Positions 10,110-21,463 of a stretch of 64,000 nt of DNA are shown here, in pieces. The DNA comes from Marchantia polymorpha subsp. ruderalis. Its lineage: Eukaryota > Streptophyta > Marchantiopsida > Marchantiales > Marchantiaceae. The notes beneath the pieces were generated by a model. It saw only the letters and a program-made list of their open reading frames with translations, had not been told where the DNA came from and did not search any database. The DNA lies in NCBI GenBank assembly GCA_037833965.1, contig AP031352.1:7606501-7670500 (forward strand), given 5' to 3'. Positions within the stretch are counted from its first letter, which is position 1. Every line of letters begins with the position of its first letter. The position numbers were made by a program, and so were the translations under genes.

Positions 10110-11100
10110 CCACCAAACCCAAGCTCACAATCCACGTCAAGCAGTTCATGTCCATAGCTTGACCCAAAACCTGACGAAGCGAAGCCTCTGAAACTGAAGC
10201 AGCTGCGGTCACATTAGTCATAAATCCCATCGCACGCTCTTTCTCATCAACGTTGGGCTCCACCAACTGATGTACAGTACTATCCCACAGTAGTCCAGGT
10301 CCACCATCACGATATGCATGTGATGTTGGATAACTAACCAACGTAGGTAAAGTCATCCGAGGCTGACCTACGCGGTTCACCAACGCCATAGTTGACCTAT
10401 CAGCTACCCTCACCACCTAAGAGTGTCGGAAAACATCCAAGATACTGTCAACGGTGAGTGTAGGATCATGCTGCACTGAATCATAGGTATGACGCAATAT
10501 CTAACGTGGCAAAAGGTTTGTCCACCATAAACGTGCACGATGAGCACGTGATCCAACCCGCGCACCATCCAACAGTACTGCTGATCCAATCCATGCTCGG
10601 ACCTGATGGACACTCGCCATCAACTGAACCCGAGTGTCACCCAACAATGGTACGTTCTCCAGAATGTATGTTGGAGAACGTGTCTTGTGCACCTGAAGAT
10701 GACGTAACACTCGCATCACCTCCCAAAACATCCGAGATCTAGGTTCATGCAACCTTGTCCCATGTCCAGCGCGTGTGTGTCCCTTACATGGCCAGCCCGC
10801 AATCACCATATCCATATGACCAACGCGGTCAAGGTCCGGCGCCCCCAGCAACGAAATGTCTGAAGGCAACGCCTTCTGGTATACTCGAACCGCTGATCGC
10901 GGCAATAACGAAGGAAAACGCTGCATCGATTGTGCAACATGTCGTGAAGAGACTCGACGTGCAGTCTCGTCCTTCTCCACATACAAGTATCTCCGTACGA
11001 GAATACCTTACTGCAACACTACAGCCAAAAATGTGCTGATGCCACCAAAAAGATCCAGCAAACAAACGCCCTCTGGGAATATTTCCATGCAATATGTGTA
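10110..11100 (-). pseudogene. C5-cytosine DNA methyltransferase domain inside the retroelement
   Basis: A single minus-strand frame carries the DNMT motifs in canonical order. Motif I is GVCLLDLFGGIS (SAM binding, about 11,041-11,075), motif II YVEKD, and motif IV AGWPCKGHTRAG (catalytic Cys codon 10,786-10,788). Motif VI is YILENV (about 10,650), motif VIII RVGSRAHRARLWWTNL, and the motif IX/X region ERAMGF...SEASLRQVLGQAMD (about 10,150-10,250). The AHRAR signature and short motif spacing look most like the DNMT3 group; the order is not permuted, which argues against DRM. The PC-Cys and ENV residues needed for catalysis are kept. The frame is interrupted by TAA at 11,008-11,010 and two TAG codons near 10,500 and 10,420. 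It sits between protease and RT, in frame with RT, so it is part of the pol polyprotein and not a neighbouring gene. Confidence 0.9.
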
Positions 11101-11369
11101 GTAACCAATGGTGATAGCGTGCTAGAACCACATACTAGGCGATCACCTGAAGCTCTCTCTGCCTCTGCTGGTAAAGAGGCTTCACTCCAAGCCTTCTTCA
11201 CCAACCTAGCAGCCTCCAACTGTAATGCCTGACAAGAACTTTAAAGTGGAACATCTAAGGGTGAAGGCACCACCGCTGCGAAACTCACAACTTCCTTCAC
11301 ATCCTCGTAGACTGAGGTATCGTCAGCCGACATGTTCTCCTCTAACAAGTCATCAGGCCAGGTAAGCAC

Positions 11370-11876
11370 TCAACTGAAACCCGCAACAGATGCTAAGACC
11401 GCAGATGAAGATCCAAGAGGTCGATCCCGACAAATAAATCTCATTGGCATCTCGCTCAGACGTCCATCACCAGACTTCCAACCAGGACAACAGGCAGCTG
11501 TCTCCGTCCAATAGTTCATCCAAAAACCCATCGGATATAACACAGCTCCACCAACAAGCACATCATATGACTCTGTTGATGTAATCACCGCACGAACTCC
11601 AAACTGCGAGCTATCATGAGCATGATCAAGCCTCAACTGCACCGATATGCTCTCCCTTGTCATAAAATAAGACCTATCACTGGCACCACCAAGTGAAGTC
11701 TGGATCTGGAATGGGCAAGGTTCTAACTCTGACCTCCAAATACCCAAACTAATGCATGCAGCCTTGTCCAACATCAAGGGCTGTGCACCAGAATCCAGCA
11801 AAACTCTGGCTGGACATAGACCTGTCCGATAGAGCTTACTAAGCGAAATAAGCCACCTCGGTTGTCCACCATACAC
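11370..11876 (-). pseudogene. Aspartic protease of the DNMT element
   Basis: The minus-strand open frame contains ARVLLDSGAQPLMLDKAA, a good retropepsin active site (D-S-G-A), and SYDVLVGGAVLYPMGF, the matching C-terminal flap-region motif. It lies between gag and the methyltransferase and would cut the polyprotein. The frame ends at 11,370, about 250 bp before the methyltransferase frame opens, so a frameshift or a spacer separates them in this copy. Confidence 0.85.
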
Positions 11877-12298
11877 ACACCAAGGACAATACTTTCACGA
11901 TCAATGGCTGGTCGAGCTGGTAAGTACTTCATCCTTGCCGCTGCCGCCTACCAAATCGTCTCCTCGAACAATGTAGACGTTGAGGATGGGTTCTCAACCG
12001 TATCCTCATGTATCTCGGCACTCGTAGCAGTGACTCTCCCACGCTCACACGACGTGGCTGCTACCCGAAATACTCGAGCCAAATCAATAATAGAGTCCAT
12101 CAACTCCATGGCTGAAAACAATGGAGATCGCAAGACTGAAGTGGCCATCCGCATCACTACACTAGATAGCACGTATGCGTCCACAACAGATGATGTAAGA
12201 ACCTCAGTTCTCACTCCAGTGTCACTAGGCGGTGCAGGTCTCATAGATGAACTGCTAGCCACCTCCGACAATAAAAAGAACTGGGGAATTCTAGACCG

Positions 12299-12337
12299 AC
12301 GTCCACCCTCACCCCTTTGAGGGGTGAGGGTGGACGT
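12299..12337 (-). promoter_or_regulatory. 18-bp perfect hairpin immediately after the gag stop
   Basis: ACGTCCACCCTCACCCCT is followed by a 3-nt loop and its exact complement. On the minus strand the gag frame stops with TAA at 12,337-12,339, overlapping the hairpin edge. The -1 frame (ending 11,948) is open through the hairpin and onward. A strong stem at a gag/pro junction fits a role in translational recoding or RNA folding. No classic slippery heptamer is visible just upstream, so the role is inferred. Confidence 0.6.
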
Positions 12338-14705
12338 TAGTCATCCAACTCCACAGTCGCACCACGTGGCTCTGAAGCGCAAGCACCACCTCTGGTCACT
12401 GCAACTGATGCCTCAACCTGTGCCGCACTGGCCAAATAGGAGAAATCCTCTCCCTCGTAAGATGTGGAAGTGCTCGCCCCCAAAATAGCCATAGCAGCAA
12501 GTCTCTGCTCCAATTGCTCAATCCGGACAGCCATAGCGCTCTCTGTGGCTGAAGTAGCACTTGCTGCGGTACGCTCAACGGCACCGGTACTGCAACCTCC
12601 GGGCTGACTCTCACTGAGGGTTACCTCTGATGGTTTTGCGGTAGCGCATCATGGTTCTAGAAGACTAGGATTCATCCTCACACTCATGTCCCAAACACCT
12701 TCTATCAAAAACTCTCCATGTATCACTCCAACTCACACACAAACTCTACTCACCTCACTCTCTTCACATAAACGCGAACACACGTCGATACTCCAAGATA
12801 AAAAAAACTTCACTCCTTCATTCCTGAAACAAGTCCTCACACTTGACTCTCCAAACTTGCTTGAGAGATGCTACTCTACCTCTCTATTTATACTACTTGA
12901 GAAGTTACCATAGTAACATGTGGTCATTTCTCCTAACTTACTTTTACCTAGGCAAGTTTGATTAACCCTCTCTATGTGGCAACATGCCATTGGCCTAGCT
13001 AAACCTTCTAGAAGTTTCCGGAATCCAAGGTTGAGGTGGCGACATGCCATTGGAAGCTTTTAAACTTCTACAAGCTTCTTAGCCACTAAGTCAACACTAG
13101 ACTTAGTCTAGCCAATCATCTTTCATACATTTTAGTCTAACCAATTAAATCCAAGCTTTTAGTCAAATATCTAATCCCTTGGAATCTAGAACTTTTGTAT
13201 AAGAAAAAATAGAAGTGCTCACCCCTTGTAAAAGACAAAATAGAACCGCTCACTCCATTCTTCTAGAACTCCGCTAATCATTCCGCCAACTATAGACATT
13301 GTATCTAAACTTAGTTATAACTAACTAGTTTAGTCATAACTGGCTAGACTTAGCTATCCCTTGGCTACTCATCCTTAATCACTTGACCACTTCTAAGACT
13401 TAGTACATATGTGCAACACCCAGTCTTACAGTACCTCTACCGCCTCTGCCACCTCGACCTCGTGGAGCATCACTGCCACGACCTCTACCTCCAGATCTCA
13501 ACTCATGATGAAGGTCAAAACAACGTTCTCGAGGGTGACCCGGTCGATGACAATGATCACATGTCACCTGTGCCGGCTATGGCCTAGCCTCTGAAGTTTG
13601 TCCCTCTCTCTCCTGGGGACAATCCTTCCTCATATGACCACCTCCGCATGTCCAACATGACGGTCCTTGTGGCTGGCCAGAAATGAAGGCAGTGGTGGTC
13701 ACGCACTAGGCTCTCTGTGACCTGAAGGATGTCGTGTATGACCTCCACGACTCCCACTACCACCACCCATGGGACGAGACTGTGTTGTATTGTGTGAGAT
13801 ACGCGAGGTAGTAGTCGTGTCCCTCGCAAATGTAGACGTCATCACCCTCTCCACCATGTTAAGCTCAATCTTCTCTGAAAGAGCAAACACATGGGCTAAT
13901 ATGGGTGATGAGTCGCTCATGAGAGTAGCATCACACACTCTCCTCCGCAACTCTCTGTCTAGATACCAATACCAGTACTGGACAGCCTGTGCCTCAGTCA
14001 CACCGTGAGTAACCAAAATTAGTCGTCGCATACAAGTGTATGCCTCACAAAGACTCTCATCAGTCTTCCGCTCAAACTCTTGGAGGCTCCTCAACTTTTC
14101 CGTTTTCACCCCCTGATAATTCTTCCTCAACCTCTGGAAGAACTCAGGAATGGGGCTAAACGAAGGTACACCACTAGCATCTCCCCTCGTGCTGCCACCA
14201 GCAATGCAAATAGTACCGCTCCTGGTACTGGTACCAGTTGCGCCAACTGCTCCACTGGTACCCTCGCTGATGCTACTACTCGCACCTCCACGGGTACCCA
14301 CATCACCCTGGGTATGGATAAGTAGTTTGGAGATCAATGGCGCCTCCATGCATCAATCTCCGCAGCATAATCTCTCCCAAACTCATGATAATCGTCCATG
14401 GGAGGCCCCTCCAAATGCTTGAATAATCCCTTCCTCACAAAGAAGGGTGTAAACAACGTGGGGTTACACAGAAACTGCATATCACACCACGTGTCAAACT
14501 CTTGATTAAAATCATCGAGCTCGATGGTGCCCACTGCACTAGAGTAACGTCGAGGGCCCTTCACGGCCCCATACATCCGGTCCATGTCCCAAATCAATGG
14601 GGTTGGAACACTGGACGATATCACCACCAAAGACTTTGTGTCTGCAACATTCTGGTACTCCTCGGCAACAACTGGCGAGATAGGTGAAGGTAGCCGATAC
14701 CTCAA
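12337..14705 (-). pseudogene. Gag of the DNMT element
   Basis: The minus strand from 14,705 reads a gag N-terminus, then a capsid-like region (13,699-14,349; FFQRLRKNYQGVKTEKLRSL, FERKTDESLCEAYTCMRRL, LDRELRRRVCD). Two zinc knuckles follow near 13,620-13,660 (CWTCGGGHMRKDC, one residue short of CX2CX4HX4C) and 13,520-13,561 (CDHCHRPGHPRERC, canonical), then an RGG-rich stretch. After an 840-bp solo LTR insertion the frame resumes in register with a short coiled coil (MAVRIEQLEQRLAAM) and stops at 12,337. The capsid and knuckles package element RNA. Frameshifts near 14,340 and 13,700 break the capsid region. Confidence 0.8.
12591..13430 (-). repeat. Solo LTR (840 bp) inserted in gag
   Basis: On the minus strand this segment begins TGTAAGACTGGG and ends GGTTGCA, with GTAC on both sides (12,587-12,590 and 13,431-13,434). 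Deleting the segment and one GTAC brings the RGG-rich zinc-knuckle frame straight into the coiled-coil frame, which supports the borders. It has a TATAAATA box at 12,886-12,893 (minus strand) and resembles neither the gypsy LTR nor the outer LTR. It is probably left by LTR-LTR recombination of a third element family. Confidence 0.75.
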
Positions 14706-15361
14706 CCCACTCCGCGTAAATCCACCGTGGTCCTCAACATGATCATTAGACTGCTCCGTGATGACGAAACTTCAACTGGCACCACTGCCAGATCTCCACC
14801 CAATAACCCTATGTGCACCTAACGTCGTGCCGCGCTGAGCTACTCTAGCCCTACTAACTAAGAGGTATGGGCAACCTAACCTGTCATCACATCAAGAAGA
14901 CTTTCACGGTCTACTGGTCATCACTCCAGTCTCACCGTGAAAAAAACATAGATAGGTCAGCCGGTTATCAAGTCCAGCCCCCTATCGACAGCACACAGGA
15001 GTAAAACTACTTCTGAAATCAGTGTCACCCCTACACGGGCGCGCACCAAGAAACAAGACTGGAGAGGATCCAAACACAAGCAAACAGCTAGCAACTACTC
15101 TCCAGTCTAAAGGAAACACAACACAAAACAAGACAACACACACGAGACATCGCATTGCTTCGCAATCCCGATTCGATCTCCATCGCCTGCTATCAACTTC
15201 CGCCTCCAGCGCCTACAATGACATCACGTCCACTAAGTCGCGTGGAGAATCTTCACGCTGGACTGTCACACTCCACCTTAAATTGAAGACTATAGTAAGT
15301 GAGACCAAATGCAAATTTCAAGCCTCTTCAGATGAGGTTCTTATAACTCTGAACCCCTAAA

Positions 15362-15405
15362 CTCTTTTTTTTTCTTTTTTCTTTTTTTTTTCTTTTTTTT
15401 TTCTC
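15362..15405 (-). repeat. A-rich tract (minus sense)
   Basis: T-rich on the plus strand with isolated C residues; on the minus strand it reads as a roughly 40-nt A tract broken by single G bases. It lies downstream (minus sense) of the coding-like segments at 16,545-17,170, so it could be the remains of a poly(A) tail. Simple slippage is the alternative. Confidence 0.6.
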
Positions 15406-16544
15406 TTGTCAACTCACATTGACTTCATCAAAGATAATGATGTCTCACAATTTTACAAGCCTCCCTACAAATTTTGTTTGCAAAGAGTCACCATACTCCT
15501 CTTGCTAATTAAACTTTCTACCCCTATAATCTCAGTAACTGTAATCTGCTAGAATTGTAGTTGAATATCCATCCTATGTACCTGAGTTATGAACTGACAG
15601 TACAACGTGAATACTAAACTGAGGAGAATATATGAGAACTTTGCTATAACTTGTTGCTAGCTACGAGAGCTTCAGAGGTAATCTACAAGCTCCCAACAAC
15701 ATTCTAAACAGATGTTTATGAAACTTCATCCCCATTCAACCCTTCATTAACTACATTCGTCCATGATAGTTTGTTATCTGCACTCACATTCAGTGCACTT
15801 CAAGCTACTAATAAGTCTAATCTTCAGAAAGTATTGCGAAGAGATGCTTTACTTCTACTGTCTTGATCCAAAAGACTGTATAAGAATACAGTTTTGAAGC
15901 AAATCCTTACAGATCTTTGCACAACGTGATATCACGAAGAGACCTCTTGCTATCTTGTAGAACTAAGACATAAGAATTTTCATGCCTGGAATACTGATTC
16001 TATGAGAGATAGAGCTAGTTTTGTTAACTATTCTATCAACGGCTCAAAGAATTCAAACCTTAATACACATGGTGGTAGTCTAAACCTCTCAAAAGGCAAC
16101 AATCTACAAACACTTACACCACCCAAAATATTAATTACTGTAGGCCTTTTTAATTACTGCAGGTTTGAATAGTTCGAGTGATCATACTGACGTAAAATGG
16201 CAGGTTACAAAAACACCAATGAACAGTAGCTATCACGCTTGTTCTAACCTTCAAAAAACTGTATCACATACGAGTTCCTACATTATATTTTTGGCTCTTA
16301 AATAGATCCAAATAGTGTAATGTCAAAGCCTCTCGGCCGAAGATCTCACGTCCACCCTGGACGTGAAAATGAACATGGAATGAAAAGAAAGAACGAGAAA
16401 AACTACATTAGGCAGATCCTCTCCTTGTACTGCCAGTGAAGACCACATTCAACCCATAGAGGTGCTAGCTTAGAGTCTTACGACCACAGACCCGCGTCTT
16501 GGATGACAAGTGACTGTGAGATAGAACTATGCGGGATAAGAAAC

Positions 16545-17170
16545 AAAAGATTGTTACTCTCTCTTGGGAATACCACCAAGAGTTGCACCTGGGGTGAGCC
16601 CATTGCTATTGTAGCCACCTGAAACATTGACTCTTCCTCCATCTCCGAAGTAATCTGTCATCCCCCTGCCCATATGCATATGGCTGTGTATTGCAGCCTC
16701 CAGAATCCTCGAAACTCGCATCAGCATGAACATTCACGTTCAGATCCACACCCGATGAGGCTTTACTTCTGGATGTGTCGGATGTTTAATAGATAGACTT
16801 GCTCCATTGTTCAGATTTCCACTTACATGTGATCTCCTGACAACGAGGAGAATACACTCCTCCTTCACACTTCAAACTAATTTGCTATCCTGATTTCACT
16901 TCTTTTCAAACTGAATTCTAGTTAAAATTGACAGCTGCCTTTGATTGATGTTCCAGCTTCTCGTTACAAACGATGACTCAATACTACGGAGTACGTCGTG
17001 AAATTTACATCGGTCCGCAGACCTGGAAGCAAAGGATCAGACGATCCTATGGGAACTAACAGCTCATTGGTAGGAGATAGAAGAATGGGATCTCAAATCC
17101 TGTAACTTGTGAAGTCCAGCAGCTTCTTCAAAAGCCGATAGCAATTCGTCATCATACGACTGTTATCCTA
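16545..17170 (-). pseudogene. Fragments of an unrecognised protein in the leader
   Basis: The minus strand shows several coding-like pieces in register except for small frameshifts: SYDDELLSAFEEAAGLHKL (about 17,100-17,160), NELLVPIGSSDPLLPGLRTD (about 17,010-17,080), SGVDLNVNVHADASFEDS (about 16,700-16,760) and TDYFGDGGRVNVSGGYNSNG, ending IPKRE-stop near 16,555. Composition is like a plant nuclear or regulatory protein C-terminus, but I do not recognise the family. It may be a host gene fragment captured by the element, or a lost accessory ORF. Confidence 0.35.
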
Positions 17171-18173
17171 ACAGTTCAAACCTCCATGCACAACAATTCG
17201 GTCTTGTCCAGCCTTCACAGCTGTGCGCAACGAAGTAATTTCTGAATTCCCTCCAAAAGAATCTCGGAAGAGAAACTACTGCACAAAACCCCCGCTGGAA
17301 AATTTTGCACTAATCTAAGTATCTGGTTAAATCTGAGAATTGCGGTGTCACTGCTCTCAGATTTCGTCACTACCTACTTTTAGATTACGGCACTACCTGC
17401 TTGTGAGCTGACTGAACTTCCTAACTGCGCATGCAGTAACCTGGAGAGGATTCGGAAAGAAGTATGAGAAAAAAAATGTGTTTCTTACAACTCCATGTGC
17501 TGGACATGAACGAATCCGTGAGGTCATTCTTCTACAAGTGTTATTCGCAGTTCTGAATCAACTAGTTCTTGTAGTCCCACGTGACTGTACCTCATTCCAT
17601 TACAACTTTCACGTTCCCGAGCAAATCTAAAACCTAGCTTTCTGTACGATGAACCGATTCCAGTTCTGCCAACAGATTTGTTAAATTTTGACGAAGGAAC
17701 TTTCCAATTCTACACGTCCCAAATCAAACCAAAGGCAGAGGTTGCACTACACCATGTCCGCACGAAAAGTACTAAGGATTTGCATCAACATGGCTTGGTT
17801 TGCAAGATCCAAAGATTGTTAAATCAGAGCACTAAATCTCCCTCGGTACTGTGTAGAAACGTCTTGACGTCTTACACTCCTTCTGGCTCTTCTTAATTCG
17901 CGGAATACACTAACTCCAAATTGTCAACTCAATATTGATGATAAATCAAACAACCTGTTTCCAAACTTCTCCTTGTCAAATCTGGTCCGTCGTCGAGGCC
18001 CCAGGCCTCCCACAGGTAGCCTTCTGCACGACGCAATCTTTCGTTTCCAATTCAATCCATGAGTCGTAACTCGGTGAAACCCTTCTCAATAATTTGCAAA
18101 TTGACATCCGGTCAACCAACCTCAAACAAGAATCGAACGACACATCTGGTGTGTATGCAATGAGTTCTTCGAG

Positions 18174-18467
18174 TGAAATAAACGGGAGATTCCCCGCTGA
18201 AATTCTCGTCGGTCGTTTACCCTACTGGCAAAACCGTCACCGTCACAAACATAGTCAAGCCAAACCCACTCCACACTCGGAGATTGCAGGTCGATGCTCC
18301 CGGGCACTACTCCCAACGCGTTAGGCTTGACTTGAAGAATTGACGTTTTTCGAGCCGTCTCCAACCTATACACTCCGACCTGAAACTCTATGCTCGACCC
18401 TATACACTCCGACCTGAAACTCTATGCTCGACGCTATTGTTAGAAAAACACCAAAAACTACATGACA
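18174..18467 (-). repeat. Right (5') LTR of the DNMT element
   Basis: Matches 686-945 across its length, with TGTCATGTAG at the minus-strand start and TTTATTTCA at the end. It has gained a 34-bp tandem duplication (18,365-18,398 and 18,399-18,432), which explains its 294-bp length. It lacks the 118-bp module present at the left end. Confidence 0.8.
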
Positions 18468-20280
18468 ATGCTCCTTCTACATACTATGCTTTTGTTATTG
18501 ACTTAAAAATGCATTTTTTCACTGTAGATCTCCAACAAATGCATCCAACTCCGCATGTGAAAACATGTTATGTTGTAGAATTTTTTTGTTTTAAAATAAT
18601 GTCCAAAATTAACATCTACATTTCTTATCAAAAATATGGTATTATCTAAACTAACATCAAACAATAAACCAACATACTTTGTAACTTTTAGATATTTAAG
18701 AATTCATTTAACTCTCTCCTAATGAACCTTATACTGGACTTGAATCTACTTACTTTTCTTATAGTTAGATTGCTACCTGATCTAGTGAAATCATCAAAAA
18801 ACATGATATTTCCTACTATTTTATCATAAGGAATGTTAGATATATCTCATTTATCCTCATCAATAGTAGGACATTGAGCATTAAAACATTGGAAATGAGT
18901 TGCCAACATAACGCTCATTTCTCAAACTTTGTGTTTTTCATGTTGAGTTTTGCAAGCATTTGCTTGGTGTACTTGGTTTGATCCAATCATAGCTTAGAAT
19001 GATATGTCAATAGACACGACGTTGACTAAATTTCAAACTTTTTAGTTTGATCTTTAGACTAAAATTATATATTTTGCAACTCATCAAGGAATGTTAATGA
19101 TGTATGACTTGTACATGATGTTTGTTCTTATTGTATTTATTATGTAAAAAATATTTCTTTATATAATTTTAATATCAAATAATTCATTTTATGAGAATAA
19201 TCAATCTTGTAATATTGAAAATATTTGATTAGTTAAAATTTAAATATTTTATAAGATCTAAACTAAATGTTTGAAGTTAGATTCATACATGATATGATAA
19301 AAAAATTATTTCTTTGTTAATATTAAAATACAAATAGTTTTGAGTTGAACTCTTAAACAAATGTTTGATATAGAATTAAATTATAAAATTATGTTATGAT
19401 GACAGAATCATAATAAAACATATAAGATAAAGAGCAATACCATCTATGATAAAATCAACTAGATTATAACACATAAATAATATGTACTTCACTCTCGTTT
19501 GCAAGAGTAACTTGTTAATTGTCATAGATAATGTTGATTTAAAATTTTGTGAACATTATATGATGGCAAACATCAATATGCAATACAAGACTTTGATATT
19601 GGTTATTAAACAATTACTTGCATGTGAACAATGCAATTTATTCAATTATCATTGCATGTGTATGAAACTTTGACTCCAATTTATACCCAACTGGAATCAA
19701 AGTGTTAATCCAAAAAAGTAATATTTATATATAATACTAAAATGTCAAACATATTTTTATGTATATATACATATGATATTGTACTCTAATCTGTTCAAGA
19801 TTTTAATTATATGTACTTGAATAATAATTTCATTAAATATTTTCGATTTTGTTTTTTAATTATAATAAAATAATTTTATATTACATTCCAATAGAAATAA
19901 AACTAATTTCATCTTAGTAAGTGGAAAAAAACACATTATTATATTAAACAACTGAGTTTACACATCTCTTGCATCTTCATTGGAAAATTTCCAACTCTCG
20001 TGAAAATAGAAGAGATTGGTGGTCAGAAAACATAAGAAAATCTAAGATACATTGACAACAATTGCATAAAATGTAGAACTTTTCTTCCTCCTTAATGTGC
20101 AAATTTTGAAACACAGTAGCATTTTGGTGATATTGGATTTCACGACACAATTATATTTTAAATTCTGCGCCCTTGCACCGTTTCTGATCCTTTGGTCTTG
20201 GTATCTAACCCTTACTAAATCTATAGATGATAGACTCTTTCTATTATTTATCATTTGAGTGTCAATTCCATATATCACAT
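18468..20280 (-). mobile_element. AT-rich decayed repeat block with a Ty1/copia relic
   Basis: At about 18,640-18,960 the minus strand shows traces of a copia reverse transcriptase C-terminal/RNase H connection (IPYDKIVGNIM, then ILKYLKVTKYVGLLFDVS) broken by many stops. The rest, to 20,280, is AT-rich with no recognisable coding sequence. Confidence 0.45.
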
Positions 20281-20634
20281 TCAACGGGAATTCGCATATT
20301 CTCGAACAGATTGTATGTGGCCTAGCCAGTACATCCAGCAAAACATAACCCGCAGGGGAGGCAAAGTGAATTCAACTATGACATGGATAAGACTTGTAAA
20401 AATATCTACAGAACTTAGATATGCTGCGCATGAACTACTGTACTGTCTCCCAACACCAAACTTTCCTCTACATATCGCCCCAGCAAATCTAGGATTTTTT
20501 TTATCTTCCCACCTCACAAATCGTAAAACACCTTTCACCAATCTCTTGCTCTTTATACTCTTCATAATGACTTCCCTAGTCTGCGCTTCAGCTTTGCTAT
20601 TAGACACTGTAAACCACAACTCGTTGAGTTCCAT
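20281..20634 (-). CDS. Unrecognised open reading frame
   Basis: An ATG at 20,634 opens 117 codons on the minus strand, higher in GC than the surroundings. The product is basic (SIKSKRLVKGVLRFVRWEDK) with a hydrophobic C-terminal third that could hold a membrane span. No domain is recognised and no splice partner is evident. It could be a small lineage-specific gene, an exon, or chance. Confidence 0.2.
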   Translation of the reverse strand: MELNELWFTVSNSKAEAQTREVIMKSIKSKRLVKGVLRFVRWEDKKNPRFAGAICRGKFGVGRQYSSSCAAYLSSVDIFTSLIHVIVEFTLPPLRVMFCWMYWLGHIQSVREYANSR

Positions 20635-20655
20635 ACACTTAGTTCCACTTTCCAA

Positions 20656-21463
20656 TCCGACAACAGCACACTATCTTCCATCTTTATGAGATTCAAAATT
20701 CTGGAGCCTTGGTGCATTCAATGAACAGACATATACAATGAATACTCACTCATCAATGGAACCAGTTCGTCGATTCTTTTTCACACTTCCAGTAGTTGTG
20801 ACAGGCAGAGACATGTATTCAAACACATACGGCGTAATCGAAATGTCGTCATGCGGTAAAGGTAGGCATCACGCAGTTGAGGAAAATGAAATAAAGGCTC
20901 AGGTAATGACATTACTTACAACGTCACGATGATATGCAGGTGCACGGGCAAAGTAAAACAGAACATGGAATAATGAACGACGGTTCACCATTACGGAATG
21001 AACGAACATGTGAGAAAAATACATCCCTACAAAATTGAGTTGCGACTATAATCTTAGCCCGTTAAAAAGCGGGCTTTACAATGTAGAAGGAATATGCTGG
21101 TAAATGTGTAATTCTAAATTAAGATGTGGACGGCATATCCATACCCCAATATATATATGTATATGTACAAAAGCTAAAGCACATTCCCTCACTCGTCGAC
21201 AAAGTTGCTGCTAGAATTACGTGAGTCTAAAAAATCAGCTAAACGTAAAGCGCAAAAATGTGAAGTGTAAAAAAAATTTGCAAATAAAAATATTGGGCTT
21301 TAAATATTCGTCATAGCACTACATTTTAGCTCCGAATTTCTTCCCAACGCTTCCTCAAAATCTGCAAACGGTCAGCTATATTGGAAGTGCTACGAGTGCC
21401 CAAAACAGCTCTTTACTACTTCGAAGAGAAAAGGTGGCGTTTACTGTAATCACTGGGACCGTC
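20656..21463. other. Intergenic, probable 3' region of the LRAT gene
   Basis: No coding signal. The part next to 21,463 lies just downstream of the LRAT-domain gene stop codon on the minus strand and should contain its 3' UTR. Confidence 0.4.

Larger units (their letters stand above)
14706..18173 (-). other. Long untranslated leader of the DNMT element
   Basis: About 3.4 kb between the right LTR and gag, with no retroviral domain. It holds an A-rich tract (15,362-15,405, minus sense), short coding-like minus-strand segments at 16,545-17,170, and otherwise mid-GC sequence with scattered stops. No clear tRNA primer site follows the right LTR. Leaders this long are unusual and may contain captured sequence. 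Confidence 0.55.
570..18467 (-). mobile_element. LTR retrotransposon encoding a DNA methyltransferase and a PHD finger
   Basis: A minus-strand Ty3/gypsy-like element of about 11.8 kb once the nested 6.1-kb insertion is removed. Reading down the minus strand the order is LTR, long leader, gag with zinc knuckles, aspartic protease, C5 DNA methyltransferase, reverse transcriptase (YIDD), RNase H, integrase remnant, PHD finger, LTR. The same 260-bp module lies at both ends (686-945 and 18,174-18,467; the right copy carries an extra 34-bp tandem duplication). ATGC lies just outside both ends (566-569 and 18,468-18,471) and may be a short target duplication. The coding region is broken by stops and frameshifts, so this copy is dead. 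The exact ends are tentative because the left LTR also contains a 118-120-bp module that the right LTR lacks. Membership of a gypsy lineage rests on the domain order RT-RH-IN. Confidence 0.85.

Noticed and set aside
10110..11100. Reading the methyltransferase as a plant DRM-type enzyme
   Set aside because: DRM proteins have permuted motifs (VI-X before I-V); here the order is I, II, IV, VI, VIII, IX/X.
16960..17065. Plus-strand frame MTQYYGVRREIYIGPQTW as an RNase H1/viroplasmin-like N-terminus
   Set aside because: Only a handful of residues agree and the frame ends at once; minus-strand coding traces fit better.
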